Positions 23,619 through 36,400 of a stretch of 64,000 nt of DNA are shown piece after piece (the stretch's first letter is position 1; each line of letters opens with the position of its first letter). Source of the stretch: Colletotrichum lupini (Eukaryota > Ascomycota > Sordariomycetes > Glomerellales > Glomerellaceae); assembly GCF_023278565.1 (NCBI RefSeq), contig NC_064672.1, positions 3,348,001 through 3,412,000 of the forward strand, written 5' to 3'. The notes under the pieces were generated by a model. The model was not told where the DNA came from. It was given only the letters and a program-made list of their open reading frames with translations, and made no database searches. The position numbers were made by a program, and so were the translations under genes.

Positions 23619-24960
23619 ATGCCTAGCCATTAGTAAAGAGCCGTTAGTACTAACGAGCTATAGCTATTTAGAGTTAATTATTTAACCCCATTTTATTTAA
23701 AAAAACGAGCTTATTATAAAGTAAGTCCTACTTAAATATTAACGTTTATAGAAGAGCTAAATAAAAAAGATAATTAGGGTAGATTACCCTTATAGGCTAG
23801 TTACCTTATTAATATCTTAAAGACCTTACTTATTATAAACGGGGCGTTTATTAATAACCGATCGCTAGATATACGAAATTAAGGTACGTATAAAGGCATA
23901 AGTAGTATTAAAATAGCTAGTTTAGTAAACCCTATAGGCCTAATAATAACCTACTTTTATAAAATAATAAAAATAATAATTAAAAATTAAAACTAAAAAT
24001 AGCGTTAATACGAGGAGCTTATTTAATAGCTTACTAAGCGGCTAGCGACGTATCTAAGTTAACGAGAATATAAAAAGCCTCCTTTTTATAACTATAAACT
24101 AATTAAAAAAGAGTTTACGAGTACCTAAGTAGTAAACTAAATTATTATTATAAAAGTAAGTAATAAGCTTCGTATAAAAAGCACTAAAGAATAGTATATT
24201 AAATAGGCCCTATTTGAAATATCTCTATTATTATAAATATAATAATATAATTATAAAAAAAGCCTTTAAGATCCCCTCTTTTAAAATAACTTCTTAGCGT
24301 TTATTTATTAATAATACGTAAACCCTAAGACTTAGGAACGGGAATACTATAAAAAGCTAAGGACGAAGAGGCTAAAAAAGGGCTAGACCCCTACTTAGTT
24401 CTTTACTAAGTAGTTAGCGATCTATTATAACCTAGGTATAAAAAATATAGAGAATTCGAAAGTAGAAGTATATTAGTTCTTTTTTAAATTATTATCTTAG
24501 CTATAGGACGATTTAATTTATTATAAAGTCTTAATTAAGAGAGTACGTAATATAGCCTACGAGGCTAATAAATTATAATTATTAAATTAGTAAAAGGGTA
24601 GTAACTAGTTATAAAAAGATAGTAAAAAGAGGCTATATTTATTATTAAAATAACTATATTAAATATCCCCCTTTTATAAAAAAAAGAGCAAAGAGAGCTC
24701 TAAAGGGCTAAGCTCTAAGGACTTACTAAAAATAATATTATGAAAGCTATATAATAAAAGTACTCGTACTAAGCTATTATAAAAGCGTTGTAGTAGTAAT
24801 ATTAAGTATTTTATATATAATAAGATAAGTTATATATTTAATAAGTACTAAAAAAATAAGTTAAGAAGTAGGGGTAACGATAAGCCGACGTACCCCCGAT
24901 CGAAGCTAACGTTAGTAACCGTCTAACGGGTTATTACTAAGCTAAGAGTTATAAAAGTTA
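23619..24960 (+). pseudogene. gag relic of Gypsy copy 1
   Basis: Starts at ATG 23619 (M-P-S-H). Conceptual text such as N-E-L-stop-L-F-R-V-N-Y-L-T-P-F is interrupted by TAA/TAG at probable former Gln/Trp codons. The matching frame in copy 2 (from about 43017) has lost the ATG. A possible nucleic-acid-binding Cys-rich stretch lies near 24785-24850, but no clean CCHC motif could be read. Confidence 0.6.
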
Positions 24961-24999
24961 ACTCGTTAAAAAACGAGTAAGTATAGGTAATATACTTAA

Positions 25000-27900
25000 T
25001 ACGCTTATACTAAGTATTAAGAAAGTACTAATAAGAATAACTATAAAGGGTAGGGCGATAGTTCTATAAAGTATTACTAAAAGGTTAATAAAAGTTAATA
25101 TAGATATATACTCCGAAATAAATATTATTAATACTAAGCTCGTAACCTACTTAGGGTTAACCCTAGCTATTACTATAGCTCTCTCGTTAAGGGACTTTTA
25201 GAGTAAAGCCGTAAGCTAAAAAAAAGCTTACTAATTAACGCTCTTCCTTATTAACTATTATAAGTAACTAAGGAAAATTCGGTAACTATTTACCGTAATT
25301 AATAAGAATAAAAGAATAGTAAACCTCTTATTATTACGACTATTAATAAGCTAGGAGGGTATTCGTATTAATATAGCGACGAATATATAGTTATACGAGC
25401 CTATCTTAGTTATTAAACTAAAGGTAATAGCTCGTAATATTATTAAAAATCGCGAGAGGGTATATATATTATATATTATTATTATAAAAAGTATTATAAG
25501 GGTAATAGAGACTAAATTACGAGGGGGTCTATTACTAAAACTTTAATTAGAAATAGAGACGTTCGATAAGTAGTTAGTAAAGGGACCGTAGTTATATAAT
25601 AAAATAAAATACTCTATCGACCTAGTTCCGGGTACTAAACTACTATATAATCCTATCTATTTATTAAATAAAAAATAACTTAATAAACTTCGTACGTATA
25701 TTATTAAGAACCTAGCGAACGGTTATATTATACTTTTAATTAGTAAGGTTAGAGTACCGATCCTCTTTATATTAAAAAAAATTAGTATACTATGCCTTTA
25801 TATAAACTATTACGGGCTAAATAAAATAATTATAAAAAGTCGATACTTATTACTACTTATTAATAAGCTCTTAAATAAACTTCGCAGAGCGAAATAAATC
25901 TTAAAAATAGATATTAGGGATACTTATTACTATATCCGAATTAAAAAAAAAGATTAATAAAAAATAGCGTTCCGGAGCCGATATAGTTATTTTACATATA
26001 TTATTATACTTTTTAAACTAACGAACGCACTCATAACGTTCTAAGTATATATTTACTAAGCGCTCGCTAACTTATTAAATACTTATTATATAGTATATAT
26101 AAACGATTTAATAATCTATTTAATAATAAAGGAATAGTATATAGAGGATATTAAAAAGGTCCTTTAACGTCTGCGTTTATACGGGCTTTTTATTAAACTA
26201 TTAAAGTACTTATTCTATTAAAAAAGGGTCGAGTTCCTAAGTTATATTATTATATTAAAAAGAATCGAGATTAACTCGTTATAAATACGAACGATTGCTA
26301 ACTAAAAGGCGCTGAAGTCTATTAAAATATTTAAGTATTCCTAGGGTTCTATAATTTCTATTAGAAGTTTATTACTAAATACTCGGGTATTATTATATTA
26401 ATAATAATATTACTAAAAACAAAAAAGGGGTAAATAAGGGACTTCTAATAAACTAAAGAAATAAATGAAGCGTTTAATTAGCTAAAAGTCGCTTTTACCT
26501 TAGTAACCGTACTTATATATTAGAACTTATAACGTATTATATAAGTAAAAACCGACGCTTTAATTAAAACTATTATAGTAATTTTATTATAATAAGCTAA
26601 TAAAAAATAGCGACCCGTCGCTTATTAATTATAAAAGCTTACGGATATAGAGTAGTAATAAGCTATAAGTTAATAAGAACTACTTATTATAATAAAAAGG
26701 CTAGAGTACTAAGCTTACTACTTCTAGGGTTTTTTATAAAAGTTTATAGTTTTAATAGATTACTAAGTACTTAAAAAAGTAATTAGTATACTAATATAGG
26801 ACCTTTAGAAAAAGCTCGCGAGGTAAGTATATAAACTATTAATATTTAACTTTAACTTAAAATACTAGCTAGGGAAAACGAACTTAGTAAACGGTCTATT
26901 TAAAAAGCTAGATTATATAAAAAGAGAAGTGCTTTATAAAAACGTCCTCTTTATACTAATTTAAAAACTACGTTTTATTAGTAAACTACTACTTAACGTC
27001 CGGTAAAGGATAATTAGCTTAAAAAGATAAAATAATACTATTAAAGTATATATTTAAGTAGTTAAGGCCTCCCTTTACGATCCTAACTAGATATTAGCTA
27101 GTTTTAAAAATAGGGAATCCTCTCCCCTATATTAGTAATATATTATAGGGCGCACTAATAAAATAATAATAGTTACTATTATAACGACTTAAAATAAAAA
27201 AAAAGAGAGTTATTAATAAACGCTTATTAACGGTTTAATAAGAATAAAAAGGAGTCGGATAGAGCTAAAGTTATTATATTAAAATAGTATATCTTACGCC
27301 CTATTATAAAAGAGCTTATAAAGGGCGAAACGGTATTCGCTTCTCGTCTCTTATTAAAAATTAAAGAGCTTATTAAAGGACTATAAACTAAAAACGAGTT
27401 CTATATATTATAATTAATAAGAGTTTATATTATAACTAGCGAGTTAAAAATATATTTACTTAATAAATAGGGTATACTATTTTTTAAAAAAAGACTTATT
27501 ATTCCTTAAATAAAGTCTTTTTAAATAGAGATCCTTTACTAATATTACGACAACTATAGGGTAGGTTATATAAGAGCTATAAAAACTCTTAAGCTAATTT
27601 AAAAGAAGTTCTATTAAAAAAATATCTAACGAGATATCTAAAAATATGTTAAAAACTATAAGTATTATTTAAGAGTTATAACCCTAAGATATAAGCCGTA
27701 TAGGTAGCTATAGTTATTACTATTACTTTTATACTTATTTTAAGAAATATTTATAGATTTTATTACGGGGCTATTACTAAGTACTTATAATAACGGCGTA
27801 AAGTACGATAATATTATAATTATTATTTATTATATAATAAAGTTCGCAAAGTTCTTACTTATTATTAAAATACTTAACGTAATATAGATAGTAAATATTT

Positions 27901-28860
27901 TATATTAAGAGGTCGAATATAAGTTTAGTATACCTAAAAGTATTATTATAGATAAAAATAAGCTTTTTATAAGCGTATTTTAAAAAGAGTTTACTAAAGA
28001 ACGGGTAATACGTCGCTAACTATTTATTATATATTACTTATAAATAGACGGCTAAATAGAGCGAACTTATTAAGTATTAAAAAAGTATTTAAGGATTTAT
28101 ACTAAGAGCTCGCTAAATAAGTAAGTAGTATAACTAAAAAAGGCTAAGTTTATATATAATAATAGCTAATACTTTATTATAAAAATATCCCTATATATAG
28201 TACTATACGGCTACTACCCTTAGTATATTAAATATATATTTAATTATAACCCTATAGTCTAGGGGGTTTAGGAAAGGGTTTAGAAAACTAAAAAGATTAG
28301 GGCCTAGGCTACGCGAGTATAAGTATAAGCCTCTAAGAGCTAAGTAGCTTATTATAATAAAAAATATACCCTAAAAAAGTTTAATTATAAAAAGGTCGTT
28401 GGCTTATTAATAAAGAATATATAATTTAAAAATAATAAACTAGCGCTAAGATATATGAAAATAGTAATAGTTAAAAGAGTAAGGAAATAAGCTTACTAAG
28501 TATATTTACTAAAATAGTATTAAAAAATATATAATATTTTTCTAGTTTCTTAGCTTAAGTTATAGGGAAATTACTAAATAGTTAGTAACTAAATAGTAAA
28601 TCTCTTAGAGTTAGAGGACGAGTAAGACGTTTAAAAAGTTAAAAAAATCGTTACGATATAAAGCGAGAGAGGAAACTTATAATATCTTATTAAATAAGCT
28701 AAGTAACTTACTAAGTATAATACGTAAGAGCTTATTAAATATTTTAAAAAGGTAGCGGAAGTAGTTAATAAATTTAAATACTATAAAAAAAGGGTATATA
28801 TAAAATAGGATAATAAACGTTAAGTGCGTAATAAAACGTCGCTAAAAATAAGTTAATTAA
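25000..28860 (+). pseudogene. pol relic of Gypsy copy 1: protease, RT, RNase H, integrase, chromodomain
   Basis: Readable landmarks in order: an aspartic protease stretch N-I-D-I-Y-S-E-I-N-I-I near 25100-25135 (D-T-x-S-E pattern); RT from about 25795 (L-Y-x-x-Y-x-x-L-N) with the catalytic motif as Y-I-N-D-L-I near 26093-26110 (from YIDD); RNase H about 26460-26900; integrase with D-F-I-T-G-L near 27755 and the G-Q-x-E-R-x-x-Q region near 28047-28075; and a chromodomain near 28620-28790 (E-x-E-x-I-V ... Y-L-I-K-x-A ... E-L-I-K-Y-F-K). Stops and D-to-N type changes show inactivation by RIP. Confidence 0.85.
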
Positions 28861-29059
28861 TAATATATTATAGAATCCTTTTTATTTAGCCTAGCGCAAT
28901 CTTTAAAAAAAAGATATAATATTATAACCCTTAGCGATACGTTATTAAAAAATCGCTAAAATCTAGCTACGTAAAGGGAGTAACTTACGTAATACTAACA
29001 GTAGTAATAGCAGCTCTAATATATACTTTTAAAGCTTAATAATTAATAATAATAATTTA

Positions 29060-30703
29060 CTTAGTAAATAAAAAGCGGGGAGGCTTTATACGCGTACTTA
29101 GCTAACTATTTAAAATAAGGCCGTTAATTTTATTAATATTATAATAAGTAAGAGGGAAGCAGTTAAAGTCGTATAGAGTATTATATATATTAATAATAAT
29201 AGTTTATAAAGCGTTTGCTACTTAGTTATTATTAAAAGCTATAATAAAAAGTATAATAAGAGCTATAATAAGAAGCATAACGGGAGCTATAATAAAAAGT
29301 AAAGTAAGAAATAAAATAGGGGCCGTAACGCTATTATTATTAGTAACGGGTCGGGGATAGGGGACGTTATTTAAAGTAACGCTTTTATAATCCTAATCGA
29401 GCTAAGGGACCTTAGTAATATTAATATTTATAAAGAACTTATTAACGTCGAACTACTTATTATGACCCGTAACTTTAATTTTAGTATAAGTAATAGCCTT
29501 GTCGAGCTATTATAGAGCCTTTACTTAGAGCGAGAGGAGCGTAATACTAACCTTATTAAAATCTAAAATAATATAACTAAGGGCTAGGGTACCCTTATTT
29601 ATATTAAAAAGAGCGTTATAAATAGGGGTTAGTAAGTTATTAATATTAAAATAGCGGCGCTTATTAAGATATTAAAAAAGAGAATTTTCTAAGTTATTAT
29701 TAAGTTTTTTAAATTTAGTATCCTTATACTAAGACTTATTAAACTTAAACTTAAAGTCGTCCCGCTCGTTATTATTATTAAGAATATAGTTAATAATAAA
29801 AGCACGCTTTTTAATAAGAGTCCGAGTCTTAGGATTATAAGAAATAAGAGTAGCGTTATATATAATAATAATATAAGTAGGTACCTTATTTATTAAGAAC
29901 TTAGCGACGCGTTTATAAAAAATAAAAAAAGTAAGAAACTCCTAAATATATATAATAATAACGCCCTTAAGAATCTCTTTATAGTACTAAGCTAAAGCGT
30001 CGAAGTTATTTTATAAAGTAGTTATATAGCTATTATTATAAAAATAAGCTAGCTAGAGGTAACTAAAGCGGGAAATAATCTTAGTCTTATTATTAATATT
30101 AAGGATACTAACTTAAAAAAAGAAATTTAAGTTAATAAAAAGAAAATTTACTAAACGATCGCTAACGACTTATTATAATCGAGATTAATAAGTTTAGATA
30201 TTCGTAATTAATAACGAGCTCTTAAAGAGTAGCCTATTTAAAATAGACCTTCTTTACCTTATTATTTACTAACGGATTAGTAATATAAGTAACGACCTTC
30301 TCTTACGTATTAATAATATAATTAAAAATATAAAGAACGTAGCCGCGCTTATAGGAGTTAAGGCTACCCTATTCCTTAGTATTATAAAACTTTATAAGAG
30401 TATTTTAAATAAACTAAGTAGCGCTATATAGCTCCTTAAGAACCTAAGAAATATCGTTAACTAATATTTTAGTAATAAATTAGTAAGGACTCGACGACTT
30501 ATAATAAAATACTTTTTTTTATTAATTTAATCAATAATATACTTAGTAACGTAAGCGCTAATAATATAAATAAGCTCGTTAATATTGCGATATAGACTAG
30601 CTAAGTAGTATATATAGGGAGCACTACTATGAAGACCGTAAAAGCCCTTCTTAGGATTATACTTTATATTAAGTATATCCTAAATACGTAAAATAGTAAA
30701 CAT
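29060..30703 (-). pseudogene. Antisense coding relic between pol and the 3' LTR, Gypsy copy 1
   Basis: On the minus strand, ATG 30703 opens text M-F-T-I-L-R-I-stop-D-I-L-N-I-K-Y-N-P-K-K-G. Further on come Y-K-E-I-L-K-G-V-I-I near 29960 and a low-complexity repeat (A-P-V-M-L-type units, about 29225-29330). In copy 2 the same place gives a clearer Pro-rich repeat (P-L-I-I-A-P-V-M-L-P). Codon-like text exists only on this strand, in more than one frame. The function is unknown. It could be a captured gene or an extra element ORF. Confidence 0.5.
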
Positions 30704-31198
30704 TTCGGTAAATACTTAGTAATAGTATAGTAAAAGAGTTATAATTAAAAAATAATATAGAATTAGAATATTATAAAAAAAAAAGTATAGTTATATAAAA
30801 AAGAATTCGCAAAACGGTCGCTAAATAAAAAGAAAAATAAATAAATAAATATATAACTAGTAACGGATAAAAAATCTTTTACTATACTTAATAGCTTAGT
30901 AATAATAATAACTACGAGGTTAAGTAGGCTCTTATATATTATAATAATTAAAATACTTTATTATAAATATATATTACTAACTTAGTAACTAGTTAGCGCA
31001 CTATTACTAAATAATAATAATAAGGTATCCGTTAAATAAAAAGATAAGAGTAATACCTTATTCTTAAATAAAAAAGGATATTATTAACGCCTTACGGAAT
31101 TTATTATAAATAATAACGTTAATAGCTTTATTATTAGCGTTAAAAAAAGATATTACGTAATAATTTTAGGGATTAAAGTTACGTAAGGGGGGAGTAAT

Positions 31199-31388
31199 TA
31201 TAATAAATTCGGGATACGGCTAGTAATAGGATACTAATAACTTAATAACTAGTATACGGATCTTATTATAAAAGAACTTTTTAAAAAGTAGAGCCCTTAC
31301 GAAGGACTTAGTAAGCTTTAGTTTTATAATATACCTATACCTATATTATAGCCTCGCTAGTTAAGTACTTATAACCTAATCTCTTATA
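31199..31388 (+). repeat. 3' LTR of Gypsy copy 1 (190 bp)
   Basis: Begins TATAATAAATTCGGGATACG directly after the purine tract and AGTAAT, and ends CTAATCTCTTATA. The 5-bp TSD ATTTA follows. Confidence 0.9.
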
Positions 31389-31444
31389 ATTTACCTCCTT
31401 AACTAGCCCTAAGGGTAAGGGATCTATCCTTTCTAAAAGCCTAA

Positions 31445-31981
31445 GAGTTTTGCTATTAGGGCAGTACTGTTTAGCTATCGGGGCAGTAACCCGCTTTTCT
31501 AGCTAATTAGCGCCTGCCGTCTTAACTTTAAATTCCTCTGCCCCGCTGCACCTGCCCACGGGCCATTTAGCGCACCTCTACTCTGTTCCGCCGCACTTAC
31601 GTAAGGCAGCAGCGCGCCTACGAGCCACATGAGGCAATTGCCCACGGTCGCAACTACCCACGGTCGCAATTACCCACGGTCGCAATTACCCATTTCCGAT
31701 TAAAATCGCGTAGTTTTAACTATAATTTCCTAATTATAATTACAACTATTGACTAAAGTAAACAACGGCAATTGCGACCGTGGGCAATTGCGACCGTGGG
31801 TAGTTGCGACCGTGGGCAATTGCCTCATGTGGCTCGTAGGCGCGCTGCTGCCTTACGTAAGTGCGGCGCTGACGGCTGGGTGTGGGGTAGGGTCTAAGCT
31901 TCTAAATAGAGGGCCCTCATTGGCTAGAAAAGTGGGTTACTGCCCCCATAGCCAAACAGTACTGCCCCAATAGCAAAACTC
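31445..31981. mobile_element. GC-rich foldback MITE, little affected by RIP
   Basis: 537 bp with long terminal inverted repeats (GAGTTTTGCTATTAGGGCAG at the left; complement GAGTTTTGCTATTGGGGCAG at the right). Much of the interior is also inverted: GCGCGCCTACGAGCCACATG at the left and its complement at the right. Each arm has about three CCCACGGTCGCAA(T/C)TA units. The flanking 8-bp repeat AAGCCTAA is perfect (31437-31444 and 31982-31989). It has no transposase, so it depended on another element. The 8-bp TSD fits hAT, MULE or P type. CA and TG are common, so it arrived late. It sits in the gag relic of LTR element 3. Confidence 0.88.
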
Positions 31982-32750
31982 AAGCCTAAATAAAGAGATA
32001 AAAAACGCTAAAGACTCTAAAAAAGAGCTCGACTTTACTTTAAAAATCTACGCTACTACATAAAAACGCTTTAAAAAAAACAATAAAGATATTACCTAAA
32101 TATAAGCTATATTTAATAAAGCTATGAGTTATTTAAAGATTAAAACTAAGGAGGCCGAATACTTAACTTAGTAAATTAATACGCTTTAAAAAGCTACTAA
32201 TATTATTATTACCCCTTTTTAAGGAGGATAATAAAAACTTAAGCTTAATATACTTATTACTTATAATAATACCCTAAGAACCCTTAAAGGATTTCTAATT
32301 TAAGTTAAAAACTATTAAAACTTTTATTATAGGGATTTTATTAAAAAGATCCTAATAAAAAGCGATAAGCTAAGCGCAATTTAGTATAATTATAATAAAC
32401 TAAGTTAATAAAAAAATACTTTGCTAAGTTTAGATATTTTAGTACTTAACTAGACCTTATAGAGGATACTAAAATATTTATATTTTATTAAGGACTAAAA
32501 AATAGAGTTAAGGGCGAACTAATTAGACTCGAAAGACCTAACGACTTCCTTTAGTATAATAAGCTTATTATTAAACTTAATAACTAATTTTATAAAGAAA
32601 AGAAAGAAAAAAAGAGCGTAAGTAAGAACCTAACGCAGGACGTAAATACTAATAATAATCTTAGCGTACTTTCTAAATAAATTAATAACCCCGTAATAAT
32701 TAAAATAATAATTAATAAAGTACTACTTATAAATAATATAAAAGACCTAT

Positions 32751-33831
32751 CCCCCCGACAGAGCAATCTGCCGGGGCCGTACTATATATTACGTATTAAA
32801 AAAAACTAAGTATATTACACTCTATACCTAATTACTAATTAAAATAATTAACTAATTCGACCGTTATTTTCTTTTTATTAATAGTTCTTAACCTTCCCCC
32901 GCTTCTAACTATATAGAAAGCGAGCTATACTTATTTTAATATATATAAGACCTCTTAATACTAGCTTACGTAAGTAACTAAATCCTATATTATATACTCC
33001 TTTTTATTAAAAGTTAGGGGGCCCCTTACATATTCTTTTATATTGATAATATAGCCCGTTTAAGAGGGATTTTTAATTTTATAAAATATAATTTCTAAAC
33101 TAATATTAAGATATTAAATTTTAATATTTATATTAGCCTAGTTATTTACGGCGTTTATATTATTACTTAGTTAAATTCTATATTATTAAAAAGTACTTTA
33201 CTAATTCTTAGGCGTACTTATATTAGTTATAATAGTTATAACGTTAAGCTAGCTGAGGGTACTTAGCTTAAAAAGGGTAGACTTATTAATAAGCATCTTT
33301 AGCTTACTATTTACTAACTATATATTAAGAATAGAATAGTAATTTATATATTAATAAGTTTATTTAGTAAATTTATTTAATAAATTTATTTAGTTTACAT
33401 AAAAAGTAGTTTTAAATAATATTAAAAGTAATAAAGATAAAAAGAATTTTTACGAGCTTTAAAAAGTAATAAATATTAGCCTATTTAACCCTTTTTTTAG
33501 AAACCTCTATATTATTATTAAAGTTTAGAACCTCTATAATTAAGGGCCGCTTTTAACTATTATAGCCGACTATTATAATTAATTATTACGGCTAACCTCT
33601 ATTGTTAACCTTTTTAATTAGTATTATTATTAAAGAGGGTAGCTTACTTATCCCGAATTATATAGTAGTTTTCGTATTAAAATTATTATATTATATTAAG
33701 TACGTACTTAAGGTATATTATACGTATTATATAATTAAAAAGTATACCGTATTATATAATTTCCTTTAAAAGCGTGATCCTTTTAGAGTCGATCTTTTGC
33801 GCTTATAAAGCCGGAAAAAAACTACTATATA
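32751..33831 (+). mobile_element. Family Beta element, full length
   Basis: Starts CCCCCCGACAGAGCAATC and ends GGAAAAAAACTACTATATA; 1,081 bp, with only three minisatellite units. The TSD is about 10 bp, AAAGACCTAT (32741-32750) and GAGGACCTAT (33832-33841), with G/A differences. It splits the gag relic of LTR element 3 just before the zinc knuckle. Confidence 0.85.
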
Positions 33832-34588
33832 GAGGACCTATAAACCTTAGTATTACTAAATATAAAGAACTTTAGTAAAGAAAGGACTTTAAGTATTATA
33901 ATTATAATAAAATAAGATATATAGCTAGAGACTACTAATAACCTAAGCATATTTAATACTAACCTATTTTAAAAAAACGAGCTAATATAGTTAGTAAAGA
34001 AGTACTATATAAATAATTATTATAAACGGCCTACTATAACGATAACTATCTTATTTATTAGAATAGTAAGGAATAAATAGGATAGTACTTAAAATAACTT
34101 AAAAATAACGGACGATTAGGATACAATACTACTTTACCTCTTATTAAAACCCTAGTAGTAATAACTAAAAAAGAAAAAATACCCGCTTATTAACCCTATA
34201 TTCCTAAAGAAAATAACGTTAAATATATTACTATACTCTCTTAAATTTATAAAATATAAAAAAGAAAAGTAAAACGGACCTTATTATAAAGAATATACTT
34301 AACCTCCTTAAAAAACGAATTAAATAAAAACTCCTAGTTAATATAAAAAAGTAGCTCCTTAAGTTTAAAAAAAGAAGACCTAATATAAAAAGAATTATAA
34401 ATAGTCTCGTTTATATAGCGTAACGAGATAATATAAACTAGAAATAACTTATAAAGTTTTAAAAAGAACTTAATTTAAATAAAATACTAACTAAGTTTAT
34501 TTATATAATATAATAAATAAATATTAATAAGAAATTTATTTATAAAGTTAAGGAATAGCTTAAGGACCTCGTATATAAAAATAAGATC

Positions 34589-35592
34589 CCCTTTAGGGTC
34601 CGGTCCGCCTCATTAGGGGCTATCTTCGCCTTTATAAGTAAGCTAGTCTATTAGGGTTAATATTAAGTTTTTATTACGTATTTTAATAAGACTTTATAAC
34701 TAATAATAGCCGGCCGCAGTTATTAATACTAACTAAACTTAAAATACTAACGATCCCGCCGTAATATATTAATCGCCCTCTAAATAGCTAAATACTACCC
34801 CTTACTTTCGCTTTTTATTTTATTTAATAATAACCTCTCCTTAATATTCCTATTTAATATACTCGCTTATACTCTTTTTAAGCTCTTAATTATATTATTA
34901 AATTTAGGCTTATTTATACTCGATTATATTGAAAGGGCGCTAATAAGAGTAACGTTTATAATAATATATCTATTCGTTTTTTATAAGTTAATATTATAGA
35001 TATAGTATTTATTAAAGTAATCTCTTTATAACTCGGGGTTATTGAGTATAATACTTATAAGACCGAGCTTTTAATTATTAAAGAAGCCCTAAGGGTCGAC
35101 GAGTTATTAACATCCTATTATTTTAATAAAATGGACTTAAAATAAATAGTTAAATAGTAATAATAATAGTATAATAATAATAAATAATAAGGGAAGCGTT
35201 CTTTAACTTTAATAAGGAAAACGAGGTAATAAATATATATATATATAAGTAAAGTTAAAAATACGATAAATATCGTAAGGTTAGTATTATTCTTAACGAT
35301 AGTAACGAGGGTATTTTTAATATTATATTATTATAAGCTACTATTACTTAGAAAAGTAGCTAACTTAGCTAGGTGCGCGGGCTTATAAAGTAGTAGTGCT
35401 TATTATTATTATTAATAATCCGTAGTTATAAACTTTATAAAAGGGAAAGTTAAGGAAAATTTAAAAAAATTGGTCTAGCGAAATAGTATAAGTATCTACT
35501 AATACTATATATTAATACTATATATTAATACTATATAAACGACATTAAGAATTGCCCGAGTAGCTAGTAAAAGTAGAATATAAAAAATAAAT
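34589..35592 (+). mobile_element. Family Alpha retroposon, full length
   Basis: 1,004 bp with 12-bp TSD AAAAATAAGATC (34577-34588) and AAAGATAAGATC (35593-35604), with one G/A difference. It is inserted in LTR element 3 downstream of the zinc knuckle. Confidence 0.88.
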
Positions 35593-36400
35593 AAAGATAA
35601 GATCGAAGTACTCAAAAAACTAACTCTTAACTTTGAAATTACTAATATCAAAAGAATCGACTTTTAGATCGAAAGAAATATCGAAATAAGAACTAATTCC
35701 TTTTATTTTAATAAAATAAAATAACTTTATAATTTAAATAAACCTCGTAACGTTACTTAATAATATACTTAGATAGAAATCAATTATAAAATACTACTTG
35801 GTATTAATAATACTAACTTTAAAAAGAATAATAATAAACCACGGTATAAATATATTTATTTATTTAAAAATAACTAAGTTATTTAGTTTTATAGAACTAG
35901 AGAACGTAAGAAGATTACGATAACCTCTTATATAAATAAAAATTACTTTCTATTTAACCTTAAAAGCCCCTTTTATAGAGAATTATTTTAAGTAGAGTGC
36001 TTAGATAATAAATACCTTTAGTATCTTATATTTAAATAAAATAGTTATTTTTGCTTATAAAAACGTAATAATAAAACTATTAAAGATATTTATATAAAAA
36101 ACCAATTACTTAGCTAGATGTTACTAAGCTTCGATAATAATAATAAAACTATATTTAGTCTAGACCTTAACTTCTTTATAAAGTATTTTAATAATAAATA
36201 TAGAGAATAAGAAGATTATAAATATAACTAATACTAAATTTATTATATTAAAAAAGCTAAGGCCTAGAGGGAGTATTAAAAAGAATACGAATAAGAAACC
36301 TATTTAAAAAAATAGCTAATAAAAAATTAATAAAACTAATTATATAGGAATAATAAGAAGTAAAAATAGAAAAAAGTTCTTATATATAACTATATAACGT

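Larger units (their letters stand above)
23349..31388 (+). mobile_element. Full-length Ty3/Gypsy chromodomain LTR retrotransposon, copy 1
   Basis: An 8,040-bp element with 190-bp LTRs (23349-23538 and 31199-31388) and a perfect 5-bp TSD ATTTA (23344-23348 and 31389-31393). A purine tract AAGGGGGGAG (about 31186-31194) lies just before the 3' LTR. The order is gag, protease, RT, RNase H, integrase, chromodomain, then about 2.3 kb with an antisense coding relic. Integrase after RNase H and a C-terminal chromodomain define a Gypsy chromovirus. All frames are broken by RIP stops, so it cannot move by itself. Confidence 0.92.
23336..36400 (+). pseudogene. gag relic of LTR element 3, split by four insertions
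   Basis: The frame starts at ATG 23336 (M-T-L-F-T-S-L-T-S-P-K-G-K-G-S) and is cut 13 nt later by the Gypsy element 23349-31388. It continues 31389-31444, 31990-32750, 33832-34588 and 35593-36400 around a MITE, a Beta and an Alpha. Near 32490-32570 it reads G-L-K-N-R-V-K-G-E-L, typical of fungal retrotransposon Gag. Near 33890-33935 it reads Y-Y-N-Y-N-K-I-R-Y-I-A-R-D-Y, a CCHC zinc knuckle with Cys and His turned into Tyr. No protease or RT of this element is in the window, so its superfamily is open; Gag style suggests Gypsy. Confidence 0.6.

Noticed and set aside
31639..31825. CRISPR-like array in the CCCACGGTCGCAATTA units
   Set aside because: There are only about three units per arm, directly adjacent with no unique spacers, and mirrored in the other arm of a MITE.
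31749..31973. 74-codon frame on the plus strand
   Set aside because: It lies entirely in the right arm of the foldback MITE, where repeated GACCGTGGG units happen to be free of stops.
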